Source: an archaeon (GTDB lineage: Archaea > Asgardarchaeota > Hermodarchaeia > Hermodarchaeales > Hermodarchaeaceae). Taken from it: a stretch of 42,442 bases of DNA. The DNA lies in NCBI GenBank assembly GCA_016550415.1, contig JABXGU010000078.1, positions 1 through 42,442 of the forward strand. Direction: 5' to 3'. A model generated the notes under the pieces. It did no database searches and had not been told where the DNA came from. It was given only the letters and a program-made list of their open reading frames with translations. Below, piece by piece: positions 22,934 to 31,137 of this stretch. Both the position numbers and the translations under genes were made by a program. Every line of letters starts with the position of its first letter. Position 1 is the first letter of the stretch.

Positions 22934-25900
22934 ATGATTGTAGAGGAGCCACCAATTCCATTAAGTGCAATCACGGAAATCCCTGCACAGCATCGGAAGA
23001 AACTAGCAAATGCAGGGCTTCACGATTTTACGCAGCTATTCTTGCATGAAGGTAAGTTACGGTCAGCCAAAGACCTTGCAGCAGCTACAAACCTCTCAAT
23101 ACGAGAAGCGATAGATGTCCGACAGATTGGACGAAAGCATTTGATAGCTATCATTACAGATATTGCTGCTAAACGAAAAGTTGAACCCTTAGAATTAATT
23201 TGGAAGCTTCATTGGCTAATTGGCATCATTCCTTCAGGGGAGAACCGTAATGAAGTGGTAGCACAGGAAGCTAAAGCACTTACAACCACTATAGAGGCAT
23301 TTGAAAATGTCGATGCTCAAACAGTCGACAAAATTCTAGTTTTGCTTATTCACCGCACACTATTCATCTCACTCAAAGAGACTAGGGCAGAACTTGAACG
23401 ACTAATTGGCACAGCTGAAAAGTTCCAGCGTGTTTCACTTCTAGCATATCAACTGTGGAAAATGAAGTCAGCAATATTGGCAATTGTAGAAACTGAAGAA
23501 CCAGGACAGCAGATTACAGCACTGCGAAATGTATCTGCCCAGTGGAAGAAGATCCTCCAAATCTTACAAGAAAGAGACAATGTCGCTGGCCAGAATGTTG
23601 TAATCGCCCGTCAAGCAGCAGATAGTCTTGCTGTTCTTGATTTGAGTGAGCAACACTTCAAGGACAGAGTCCAAAAAACGATGCCGATTAAAAAACTCCG
23701 TCAATCACAGTTGACTCATATAACAGTAATGATGAACACATTAATTGAGTTACGTGACGCCTATCTTGTTTCCACACTTGCCGATCGTGCAAGCCAAATT
23801 TGGTTCGAGCTTGCGCAGGGCAAACCAAGTAAAGCACTTACCGATGACCTCCTCCGGAGCTTACGATTTGCACGAACAGCAATTTTTCATTGCCGAGCGC
23901 TAGACGATTTTAATCACACAGTGAAGCTACTGAAGCACCTTTTCCACCTTATTGGCGAATTCCCATCAGACATACCCAAATCACTATTTGAAGCCACAAC
24001 TGGTGCAATGAAGACCTACATAAGCACTGCACCAATTCTTGACCGTCCTGCTGATGAAAAAATAATACTTGAGTTTCTACAAAGCGTGCAAAGAATTAGT
24101 ACCACCCTCCAAAAACAACTTCCTAATCGTGAAGAACGCAAGAAATTCATTCAACTCCAAATTGAAGCTCAAGAAATTTCACTTACACAACTGGAACAAA
24201 TTAGTACTGATTCATCCTCCTGTTCGGGGGTTTACAGAGAACTTATTCAAAGCTTATTATCACTTGCAGATACATCAACTGGAGAAGAACAATGGAGCTT
24301 CCTTGAAAAAGCAGTAGCATATGCAAATAATCTCCTACCAAAAGAAAAAACTGGAGCACAGCTTATCGAACAAGATATGGTCACAATTTCAGAGGTAACT
24401 TCACATTTATCTCAATTCCCAGAAGAAGACCTCAGCGATGCAGCAAAAGAGCTGATGAACAGAAGCTATCAACTCAATGAACAACTCTATTTCGAAACAC
24501 GTGACCCGAAGATTAGAGCAAAACTAGCTCTTCAGCTCCTATTGTCAAAACTTGCGCCAGATTCTATGGGAACGATAACTATCCCATCATCGTCAAAGGA
24601 GTTTGACAAGCTAGAAGAGTACGCGTCAAAGGCATTAGTTGAACACGCCAAGAATAAACAAAAAGCCAATGCCCTAAAAGCAGGATCTATTTTGGTAACA
24701 CTAACGCTAAACAGAGTTTACACAGCGACCACAGAAGAGCAACGCAGTCGTTTAAGAGAACAAGCCCTTGACTTTGCGAATAACACATTCAGCTTCATGC
24801 CAGCCACAACAGAAATCAATTTAGAAGAATACCCCTTCGCCTTTTTGCTCCTAAGAAGTGTTAACAGCCTTGTTCACGGTGAAGAGCAAAAAGGTGATTC
24901 CAAATGGGAGTCGATACTCAAACAGGGAGAACAGCTAGCTCAGATGATGGCGACAGCTGCAGCCAAGAGTAATGACACAGTAACCCAGATACTGGCCTTG
25001 AGCATAGCAGCCACAACAACTGCAGAACTGGCAGCCACAAATCCTACTACAGTTCAGCGCAATAGTCTACTCACCAGAGCCATGACCCAAATCAAGAAGG
25101 CATTAACTGAAGCAATTACAATTGAAAATCTAAAAACCATCAAGACAATTATTACTCAATTGGACCAAATAATAAGGGCAAGGCTCCAAATAATACCTGA
25201 AATCAAGGACCAAATTGATATCTTTACTGATTGGAATAACACTCTGAGACAATCAGTTAAGGCGCTTGAAAAATCAGATGCACCTGAACTCACTGATTGG
25301 TTGCATGCATATAGACTCCTAAATGTAGAGATACCTTCTGTATTTCTCCAACTCAGTCATCCTACTTTCTCCCTCGATGCTGCAAAACGTAAAGTCATTA
25401 ATTTTCTACAAGAAGTGGGTAAAAGGGGGAGCCAAGAGCAAGTCGAACTTGCCAAAAATCTCGAACGCCGTTGGACATATCAAATTGGAGCGGACTCGAT
25501 AATAACTTCTGGTTTCAGACTAGAAGATGCAGAGACTAGCTTCACACTTGCGGATGAACAATTCCGATTAAGCCTTCAGGTTAATGAACAACTAGAAATT
25601 TCAGAAAACATCATCGAAAAAACGCATAGTTTCCCCTTTTTGCGTCCTTCTACTCAAATTGATTCTCTTCTTTGGTACGACCCCACACCCGTCTTTTGCG
25701 CACTCTTTGGCGATACTGTGCTCCTTCGTTGGCTAGCCATTGATGAACCCTCAGAAAACCGCATCACAATTAGACTATGGCTTATTGCTTCCCATAAAAT
25801 ATCAGCCACATACACATTACAGATACCAACTGAAGAACCACCAACCAAGACCCAAGAGGGTGTAACAATTCAACTCTCTGGAGGCAAATTGCTATACTTA

Positions 25901-26011
25901 GGACAACCCACAGCAATAGAGCACCAACAAAAGCTTGGAATTCTAATAAACCAAATTTCCTTAGAGCCGGGACAACCTAAGCCATTAGCAATTCAAATCC
26001 TACTAAAATAA
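22934..26011 (+). CDS. Large helical protein with beta-rich C-terminal domain, unknown function
   Basis: About 1025 residues. Residues 10-65 (ITEIPAQHRKKLANAGLHDF, then DLAAATNLSIREAIDVRQIG) look like a helix-hairpin-helix pair. Residues 70-840 are nearly all amphipathic helices of 25-40 residues, in the manner of an alpha-solenoid or TPR-like array, with many LEKA/ALDFAN-type turns but no repeat that I can align by eye. From about residue 850 the sequence turns beta-rich (RRWTYQIGADSII, FRLSLQVNEQLEI, VLLRWLAIDEP, ITIRLWLIASHK, ATYTLQIPTEEPP) and may be a beta-sandwich. I do not recognise a family. TTG at 22931 or ATG at 22934 is the start, with GAAGGAAGG upstream. It follows metG on the same strand after about 90 bases. 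Confidence 0.85.
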   Translation: MIVEEPPIPLSAITEIPAQHRKKLANAGLHDFTQLFLHEGKLRSAKDLAAATNLSIREAIDVRQIGRKHLIAIITDIAAKRKVEPLELIWKLHWLIGIIPSGENRNEVVAQEAKALTTTIEAFENVDAQTVDKILVLLIHRTLFISLKETRAELERLIGTAEKFQRVSLLAYQLWKMKSAILAIVETEEPGQQITALRNVSAQWKKILQILQERDNVAGQNVVIARQAADSLAVLDLSEQHFKDRVQKTMPIKKLRQSQLTHITVMMNTLIELRDAYLVSTLADRASQIWFELAQGKPSKALTDDLLRSLRFARTAIFHCRALDDFNHTVKLLKHLFHLIGEFPSDIPKSLFEATTGAMKTYISTAPILDRPADEKIILEFLQSVQRISTTLQKQLPNREERKKFIQLQIEAQEISLTQLEQISTDSSSCSGVYRELIQSLLSLADTSTGEEQWSFLEKAVAYANNLLPKEKTGAQLIEQDMVTISEVTSHLSQFPEEDLSDAAKELMNRSYQLNEQLYFETRDPKIRAKLALQLLLSKLAPDSMGTITIPSSSKEFDKLEEYASKALVEHAKNKQKANALKAGSILVTLTLNRVYTATTEEQRSRLREQALDFANNTFSFMPATTEINLEEYPFAFLLLRSVNSLVHGEEQKGDSKWESILKQGEQLAQMMATAAAKSNDTVTQILALSIAATTTAELAATNPTTVQRNSLLTRAMTQIKKALTEAITIENLKTIKTIITQLDQIIRARLQIIPEIKDQIDIFTDWNNTLRQSVKALEKSDAPELTDWLHAYRLLNVEIPSVFLQLSHPTFSLDAAKRKVINFLQEVGKRGSQEQVELAKNLERRWTYQIGADSIITSGFRLEDAETSFTLADEQFRLSLQVNEQLEISENIIEKTHSFPFLRPSTQIDSLLWYDPTPVFCALFGDTVLLRWLAIDEPSENRITIRLWLIASHKISATYTLQIPTEEPPTKTQEGVTIQLSGGKLLYLGQPTAIEHQQKLGILINQISLEPGQPKPLAIQILLK

Positions 26012-26060
26012 AGAGGCAGAATTGTAATGGCGAATGCTACTGGGCTTCTTGGTCTCAGAG

Positions 26061-26483
26061 TCATACCCATTCTGCCACTTTTGCCTTGGATATTCGGTCT
26101 CCTGAGGGAAGATAAGGTTTGATGTCAATAATGGGTGTTCCTTCAAAGGCATCAATGTGACCAACATAGACGATGCCATTTTTGATTGCCCGCAGTTCTG
26201 TAACAATTAAACCAATTAAGTTTGGTCGCATGGGACTACGTGTCGCAAAAACACCTGTTAAGGGATTGGCTGGGTCTCCACGTGGATGAACTTGAAGCGT
26301 TTTCCGAGCCTCTGGCGTATCAAATTGATCCAGCCAGTAGATAAGATAGATATGAGAAAAATCAGTAAGCCCACGTAATCCCTCCTGATATGGAGGAAAA
26401 ATCTCTAAGGCTGCATCTGGATCAGTTTTGATGACTCGTCCAATGAAGGTTAGGTGAGCACCTGGTTTATTCACGGTTTCCAT
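26061..26483 (-). CDS. trmO: tRNA (N6-threonylcarbamoyl-A37) methyltransferase TrmO-like
   Basis: A TrmO/YaeB-family beta-barrel SAM enzyme, which methylates t6A37 in tRNA of some organisms. Marks are FIGRVIKTDPD near the start, FSHIYLIYWLDQFDTPE, VHPRGDPANPLTGVFATRSPMRPN with the RSP-x-RPN SAM-binding loop, and GTPIIDIKPYLPSGD. The frame is open to 26510, overlapping the AOR gene by 23 bases; the ATG at 26483 gives METVNKPGAHLTFIGRVIK and avoids overlap, so I prefer it. With about 140 residues it is the short archaeal form without the C-terminal extension of E. coli TrmO. It is the last gene in a run behind aor and converges on the large helical gene. Confidence 0.92.
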   Translation of the reverse strand: METVNKPGAHLTFIGRVIKTDPDAALEIFPPYQEGLRGLTDFSHIYLIYWLDQFDTPEARKTLQVHPRGDPANPLTGVFATRSPMRPNLIGLIVTELRAIKNGIVYVGHIDAFEGTPIIDIKPYLPSGDRISKAKVAEWV

Positions 26484-26487
26484 CTTC

Positions 26488-28281
26488 TTAGGAGATGCCA
26501 AGTTGGGCAAGACGGTTCTTTGTTGGTTGACCCTTCGAATCCCAACCGCGGAGACGATAATATTCGGAGAGCATTGGTTTGAGATGAACTATCCTGTTCC
26601 TCGAACCCCCCTCAGGTAATGGTGTGGAAAAACGAGGAGGAAGCACATCATCGCTGGCAGAGAAACCTTCCTTTTGATTGAATAATCGCTCCAAATTCCA
26701 GATACGTTCACCTATTGTGAGCAAAGCTTTGCCATCAATGTGAAGCCCTGTAGCTGCTGCCACCAAATCTGCGTAGTCATCAACACTCCATGCAAAGTTG
26801 CTGAATCTGCAGAGTACCAATGAATCCATGGCAGCAGAGAGATTCTGAAAGAGGATAACCAGACTGGGTTTACCTTCAGTAAGATCTCGATCAACACGTA
26901 CAGGAGCACCTAGAATCTCAGGACCAATCATGTAAGACCGGAGATGGCAACCACCACGATTTGAAGTGGCATACCCAAGACTGTGCCCTTGTACACCTCG
27001 TGGATCGTAAGCAGGAATTTCCAAGCCTTTGACTTGCATTGCAAGTTCAGGTAATCCATAACGAGCTGCAAAGGCTTTCGAGCCCTCACCAATTTCTGCA
27101 CCTAGGTCCCGTGCATATCCGACATCATCAATCAATTCGAGGAGCCCACTAGTTTCACCGAATTTCAATGGTGCTTTCAGCTTTCCTTTCTGGACCAATT
27201 CCATCGCACAACCAATTGTGCTCCCTACAGATATTGTGTCTAAGCCGAGAAGGTTACACCGGATATTGGCAGTGGCAATCCATTCTAAGTCGTTAATGCC
27301 GCATTGAGGACCAAAAGCCCAAATGGTTTCATATTCTGGTCCAGCACATTCACGACCATGCACCTTTGTAACCCTCCCACAACCAATAGGACAGCCAAAA
27401 CAGGCATATTTTCGAATGAAAAGGCGTTCCAGCATTTTTTCACCCGAAACACCTTCTGCATCATTGAATGTTCCTTCTTGGAAATTGTGGGTTGGACGCA
27501 TGCCATATTCGTTGATGAGATTTACGAGAACAGCTGTTCCATAGATTGGCAAGGACTTGTCTGTAACTGAATTCTTCTTTATCAAACGGCGACAACGTTC
27601 AATGACAGCTCCAAGTCGATCCGGGTCAGCTACCGAGGGGGTCTTTGTTCCATGAACAACAATTGCCTTGAGGTGCTTTGAGCCCATTACAGCACCCACA
27701 CCGCCTCGACCAGCAGCCCTGTGTTTATCCGTTATGATGGCTGCCAATTTTACCTTTTGTTCTCCTGCAGGTCCAATGCAAGATACTTGGGCCTTGCCAT
27801 CTGTCTCTTTCAAAAGCGAATCGGTGGTTACTTCTGTGTCTTTTCCCCAGACACCCTTTGCATCACGTATCTCTACGTCATCATCATTTATCCAAAGGTA
27901 GACAGGAGACTTTGAACGCCCCTCAATGATGATGGCAGCAATGCCTGCCTTTCTAAGCTGGGCGCCAAAGTATCCACCAGCATGTGCATCAAAAATTGTT
28001 CCAGTTAAGGGGGATTTTGTGATAACGGTGAATCGTCCAGCAGTTGGCACTGCCGTTGCCGTGAGTGGTCCAATGGCAAATATGAGAATGTTTTCTGGTG
28101 AAAGGGGATTAAGCCTAACAGGCAAATTATCATAGAGATATTTGACTCCAAAACCACGACCACCTAGAAATTTCTCATACATAGTCGAGGGGAAGGGTTC
28201 AGGCTTAATGCTATGATCTGTCAGGGACACTCTGAGTAGTTTTGCATCGGTATAAGGTTGTGATGAAGAAGATTTAGACAA
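26488..28281 (-). CDS. aor: Aldehyde:ferredoxin oxidoreductase (tungsten-pterin)
   Basis: Oxidises aldehydes to acids with ferredoxin as electron acceptor, in anaerobic cytoplasm. The 597 residues cover the whole family. The N-terminal domain has FLGGRGFGVKYLY and GPLTATAVPTAGRFTV for the bis-pterin; the iron-sulfur ligands are CFGCPIGC, with the fourth Cys in LVLCRFSNFAW. GPEYETIWAFGPQCGINDLE and EIPAYDPRGVQGHSLGYATS are also typical. Which paralogue (AOR, FOR, GAPOR or WOR) cannot be fixed from the sequence; length and motifs suit a general AOR. The start is TTG at 28281, since GGAGGG stands eight bases upstream. DeoC lies just upstream (12-base gap), and deoxyribose-phosphate aldolase makes acetaldehyde, which AOR could oxidise. 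Confidence 0.95.
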   Translation of the reverse strand: MSKSSSSQPYTDAKLLRVSLTDHSIKPEPFPSTMYEKFLGGRGFGVKYLYDNLPVRLNPLSPENILIFAIGPLTATAVPTAGRFTVITKSPLTGTIFDAHAGGYFGAQLRKAGIAAIIIEGRSKSPVYLWINDDDVEIRDAKGVWGKDTEVTTDSLLKETDGKAQVSCIGPAGEQKVKLAAIITDKHRAAGRGGVGAVMGSKHLKAIVVHGTKTPSVADPDRLGAVIERCRRLIKKNSVTDKSLPIYGTAVLVNLINEYGMRPTHNFQEGTFNDAEGVSGEKMLERLFIRKYACFGCPIGCGRVTKVHGRECAGPEYETIWAFGPQCGINDLEWIATANIRCNLLGLDTISVGSTIGCAMELVQKGKLKAPLKFGETSGLLELIDDVGYARDLGAEIGEGSKAFAARYGLPELAMQVKGLEIPAYDPRGVQGHSLGYATSNRGGCHLRSYMIGPEILGAPVRVDRDLTEGKPSLVILFQNLSAAMDSLVLCRFSNFAWSVDDYADLVAAATGLHIDGKALLTIGERIWNLERLFNQKEGFSASDDVLPPRFSTPLPEGGSRNRIVHLKPMLSEYYRLRGWDSKGQPTKNRLAQLGIS

Positions 28282-28293
28282 ACGTTTTCCCTC

Positions 28294-29118
28294 CTACTCA
28301 TAGAAAATATTGTGTTGACGATGAGGACAATTAATGCAGCGTTGCTTATACCACAGGAAGACTTCCTTTGGCTGTTTGTTTAGGTTAGCTTGCCGACTGG
28401 GACAAATCCAGCATGGTTTATCAGGCTGCATCCAAGAATCACTAAATCGTGCCCATCTAAAGTCCTCGACGATGGCAACACCAGCACTGGTTCCCAAGCG
28501 GTTCGCACCCGCATCGATAAGACGGAGTGCATCTTTGAAACTTCTAATACCACCAGCCGCCTTAACACCCATCGATTTGCCAACTGTCTTTCTCATAAGA
28601 CGGACATCATGTGGTGTTGCCCCCATTGGTCCAAATCCAGTTGATGTCTTAACATAATCGGCACCCGCTTCCTTAGCCAATAGGCAAGCTTGCACCTTCT
28701 CATCATCAATTAGAAAGCCAGTTTCTAGGATTACTTTGACCGTAGCGTCACCAGAGGCTTCAACAACCCCAGAAATATCAGAACGGACCCGATCATAGTT
28801 TTGGTCACGAAGGGCGCCTATATCCATCACCATATCTACTTCATGAGCGCCTAGGCGAACAGCCTCCTTTGCTTCGAAGGCTTTCACTGATGAAAGTGTC
28901 GCGCCGAGAGGGAAACCAATAACACAACATACTTTTACAGAGGAGTCCTTCAAAAGTTCTGCAGCGTATTCCACATGAACAGGGTTGATACAAACTGCAG
29001 CAAAGTGATAGGTGATTGCCTCCTCACAAAGTTCCTTTATTTTGGCACGCTTTGTTTCAGGCTTCAGGCGTGTATGGTCTATCATTTGAGCCAATTCTTC
29101 AATGGAGAGCTCCATCAT
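28294..29118 (-). CDS. deoC: Deoxyribose-phosphate aldolase with a C-terminal CxxC-CxxC tail
   Basis: Class I aldolase that cleaves 2-deoxyribose 5-phosphate into acetaldehyde and glyceraldehyde 3-phosphate. The TIM barrel shows MIDHTRLKPET, HEVDMVMDIGAL, the Schiff-base Lys in GADYVKTSTGFGPMGAT, the second Lys in MGVKAAGGIRSF, and NRLGTSAG for phosphate. The usual length is about 220-235 residues and ends soon after GTSAG; here some 50 residues follow, with CWIC, 21 residues, then CINC, which can bind one zinc or a small iron-sulfur site. The frame is open to 29163, but the ATG at 29118, ten bases after AGGAG, gives the normal N-terminus. It lies 12 bases upstream of aor on the same strand. 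Confidence 0.93.
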   Translation of the reverse strand: MMELSIEELAQMIDHTRLKPETKRAKIKELCEEAITYHFAAVCINPVHVEYAAELLKDSSVKVCCVIGFPLGATLSSVKAFEAKEAVRLGAHEVDMVMDIGALRDQNYDRVRSDISGVVEASGDATVKVILETGFLIDDEKVQACLLAKEAGADYVKTSTGFGPMGATPHDVRLMRKTVGKSMGVKAAGGIRSFKDALRLIDAGANRLGTSAGVAIVEDFRWARFSDSWMQPDKPCWICPSRQANLNKQPKEVFLWYKQRCINCPHRQHNIFYE

Positions 29119-29237
29119 AACATCAGAACTCCTTTCATGCAGTTGAGAAGCATCATAATGCATAACTAACAGTCTTCATTCCCTAATGGAAAAAAGCTTA
29201 TCTAACTTCTATCTTTCATCAGATTGTGGGATAATTC

Positions 29238-30326
29238 ATGGATACAAAGCAAATTGAGATATTAAAAAACCTTGTAGATGGCTTTGGCCCCTCAGGATTT
29301 GAACGTGAAATTACTGAAAGTATAGCAAAGACTATGCGTCCCATTGCTGACACAATCACTGTTGACAAACTAGGAAGTGTTCAGTTCAGTAAAAAAGGAA
29401 CAGCTGAACGACCACGAATTCTTATCACAGGACATTGCGATGAGGTTGGCTTCATTGTCTCAGGAGTAACTGAAGAAGGCTATTTGAAATTCAATCCACT
29501 TGGTGGCTGGTGGAGTCAAGTCTTATTGGGACAAAGGGTTATCGTTCGCAACCGAAAAGGCAAGAAACTTTTCGGTGTAATTGCTGCAAAACCACCTCAT
29601 CTGCTGAAACCCGAACAACTCAAAAAAGTTGTTGAGCGAGATGAGATGTTCATTGATGTTGGCGCATCTTCTGAAGAGGATGTAAAAGGGATGGACATCC
29701 AAATCGGTAATCCCATTGTTCCTGATTCCGCTTTCACATTAATCCGTGACGGCGCTTTGGCAGCAGCCAAAGCCTTTGATGACCGCGTTGGCGCCTTCAT
29801 CGCCATGGAGGTTATACGACGCTTACGTGAACAAAAAATTAGTCACCCGAATACAGTGATTGGAGCCGCCACTGTACAGGAAGAGGTAGGACTACGTGGT
29901 GCACGAACAACAGCACACTATATGGAACCAGACGTTGGATTTGCATTAGAAGTAGATATTGCAGGAGACGTCCCAGGTATCAAACCAGAAGAAGCTGCCT
30001 CAAAACTTGGCGGTGGACCCAGCATATTAACTTTCGATCGATCAATGATACCAAATCAGCAACTGCTTGAATTCATCATTTCTACAGCTGAAAAGAACAA
30101 GATACCCTACCAACTGAGCCAAAGCTATGGCGGTGGAACAGACGCAGGTGTCATTCACCTTGACAGAGCTGGTTGCCCAAGCTTGGTAATTGGGGTTGCC
30201 ACACGCCACATCCACTCACATGTGAGCATTCTCAACCTCCAAGACGTGGAACTCACAATCCAACTCCTAATAGAAGTCGCAAAAGGACTAGATGAAAAAA
30301 CAGTCGAAGGCTTCACTGAACTTTAA
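29238..30326 (+). CDS. M42-family aminopeptidase
   Basis: A cobalt/zinc co-catalytic aminopeptidase of the tetrahedral (TET) type, 362 residues. Ligand motifs are TGHCDEVGFIV (His, then Asp-type catalytic region), AFDDRVGAFIAMEV (bridging Asp), VQEEVGLRGA (catalytic Glu pair), ALEVDIAGDVPG (Asp) and HIHSHVS (His). GGGTDAGVIHLDRAGCPS is also a family hallmark. These enzymes form dodecamers that finish degradation of peptides released by the proteasome. Family members were once called endoglucanases, but peptidase activity is the supported one. It stands divergent from deoC with a gap of 119 bases to its chosen start. The HAD gene follows on the same strand after about 50 bases. Confidence 0.95.
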   Translation: MDTKQIEILKNLVDGFGPSGFEREITESIAKTMRPIADTITVDKLGSVQFSKKGTAERPRILITGHCDEVGFIVSGVTEEGYLKFNPLGGWWSQVLLGQRVIVRNRKGKKLFGVIAAKPPHLLKPEQLKKVVERDEMFIDVGASSEEDVKGMDIQIGNPIVPDSAFTLIRDGALAAAKAFDDRVGAFIAMEVIRRLREQKISHPNTVIGAATVQEEVGLRGARTTAHYMEPDVGFALEVDIAGDVPGIKPEEAASKLGGGPSILTFDRSMIPNQQLLEFIISTAEKNKIPYQLSQSYGGGTDAGVIHLDRAGCPSLVIGVATRHIHSHVSILNLQDVELTIQLLIEVAKGLDEKTVEGFTEL

Positions 30327-30377
30327 GGGGCACTTCTTCAGCACAGGTTCTAGATACAAACAGGAGATGCATTAGCC

Positions 30378-31070
30378 ATTAATGCACTAAAAGCCGTCGT
30401 CTTTGATCTAGATGGTACGCTAGTTACAAATGAAATCGACTTCATGGCTATGCGTCATTCCATCCGAGACCTCCTAATATCAAAGGGATTGCCTGCAGAA
30501 TTTCTGTTAATGACCAGTACACAGGATCTTTTGCGTAGTGGCTTCTCATATGCAGCGGAGAGGGGTCTGACATTAATCGAGATTAGCCAACTGCGAGATG
30601 AAGCATATGCTATAGCAGCAAAACTGGAATGGGAAGGTGCCCGAAAGGCGAAATTAGTTTCAGGAGCCAAAGAGACATTGCTGCAACTTCAAAAAATGAA
30701 TGTTGGCGTTGGTGTCCTGACCAATGATAACCGTCAGGTTGCAGACTTTCTACTTAAGAAATTTAATTTAGAAAAGCTGGTGGGAATACTTGTTACACGT
30801 GATGAAGCTCCTCATATGAAGCCATCCACAGAGGGATTAGAAATGATACTGCAGCATTTCGATGCAACACCAGACCAAACGATTTTCATTGGAGATACAA
30901 CCATTGACATTATTACTGCCAAAAAACTCGGAATCAAATGTATTGCCCGTCTTTCAAAAGTTAGAACCGAAGATGAACTCCGAGCAGAAGGCGCCCTAGA
31001 AGTTTTCCCCTCCCTAACAGAAATCATTCCCTATCTTAGAGCACAGAACCGATTACCATCTACCAAATAG
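30378..31070 (+). CDS. HAD-family phosphatase, probable AUU start
   Basis: A HAD hydrolase of the phosphoglycolate/phosphomonoesterase type. Motif I is VVFDLDGTLV (30396-30425), motif II LTNDNR, motif III MKPSTEGL with Lys, motif IV FIGDTTIDI. The helical cap lies between motifs I and II. The first ATG in frame, at 30444, comes after motif I and would remove the catalytic Asp, so it cannot be the true start. The frame is open back to a TAG at 30351 without any ATG, GTG or TTG. ATT at 30378, eleven bases after AGGAG (30362-30366), is my best candidate; a frameshift or assembly error upstream is the alternative. It follows the M42 gene closely. Substrate is not clear. Confidence 0.85.
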   Translation: MNALKAVVFDLDGTLVTNEIDFMAMRHSIRDLLISKGLPAEFLLMTSTQDLLRSGFSYAAERGLTLIEISQLRDEAYAIAAKLEWEGARKAKLVSGAKETLLQLQKMNVGVGVLTNDNRQVADFLLKKFNLEKLVGILVTRDEAPHMKPSTEGLEMILQHFDATPDQTIFIGDTTIDIITAKKLGIKCIARLSKVRTEDELRAEGALEVFPSLTEIIPYLRAQNRLPSTK

Positions 31071-31137
31071 AAACACACTTATGAACAAAAACAATTGTTG
31101 ATTCCAATTATGACAACAATAGGCGTGTGAGACTTTA

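Noticed and set aside
26531..26550. TTCGAATCC resembling a tRNA T-loop
   Set aside because: It lies inside the aor coding region, and no acceptor stem, D arm or anticodon arm can be built around it.
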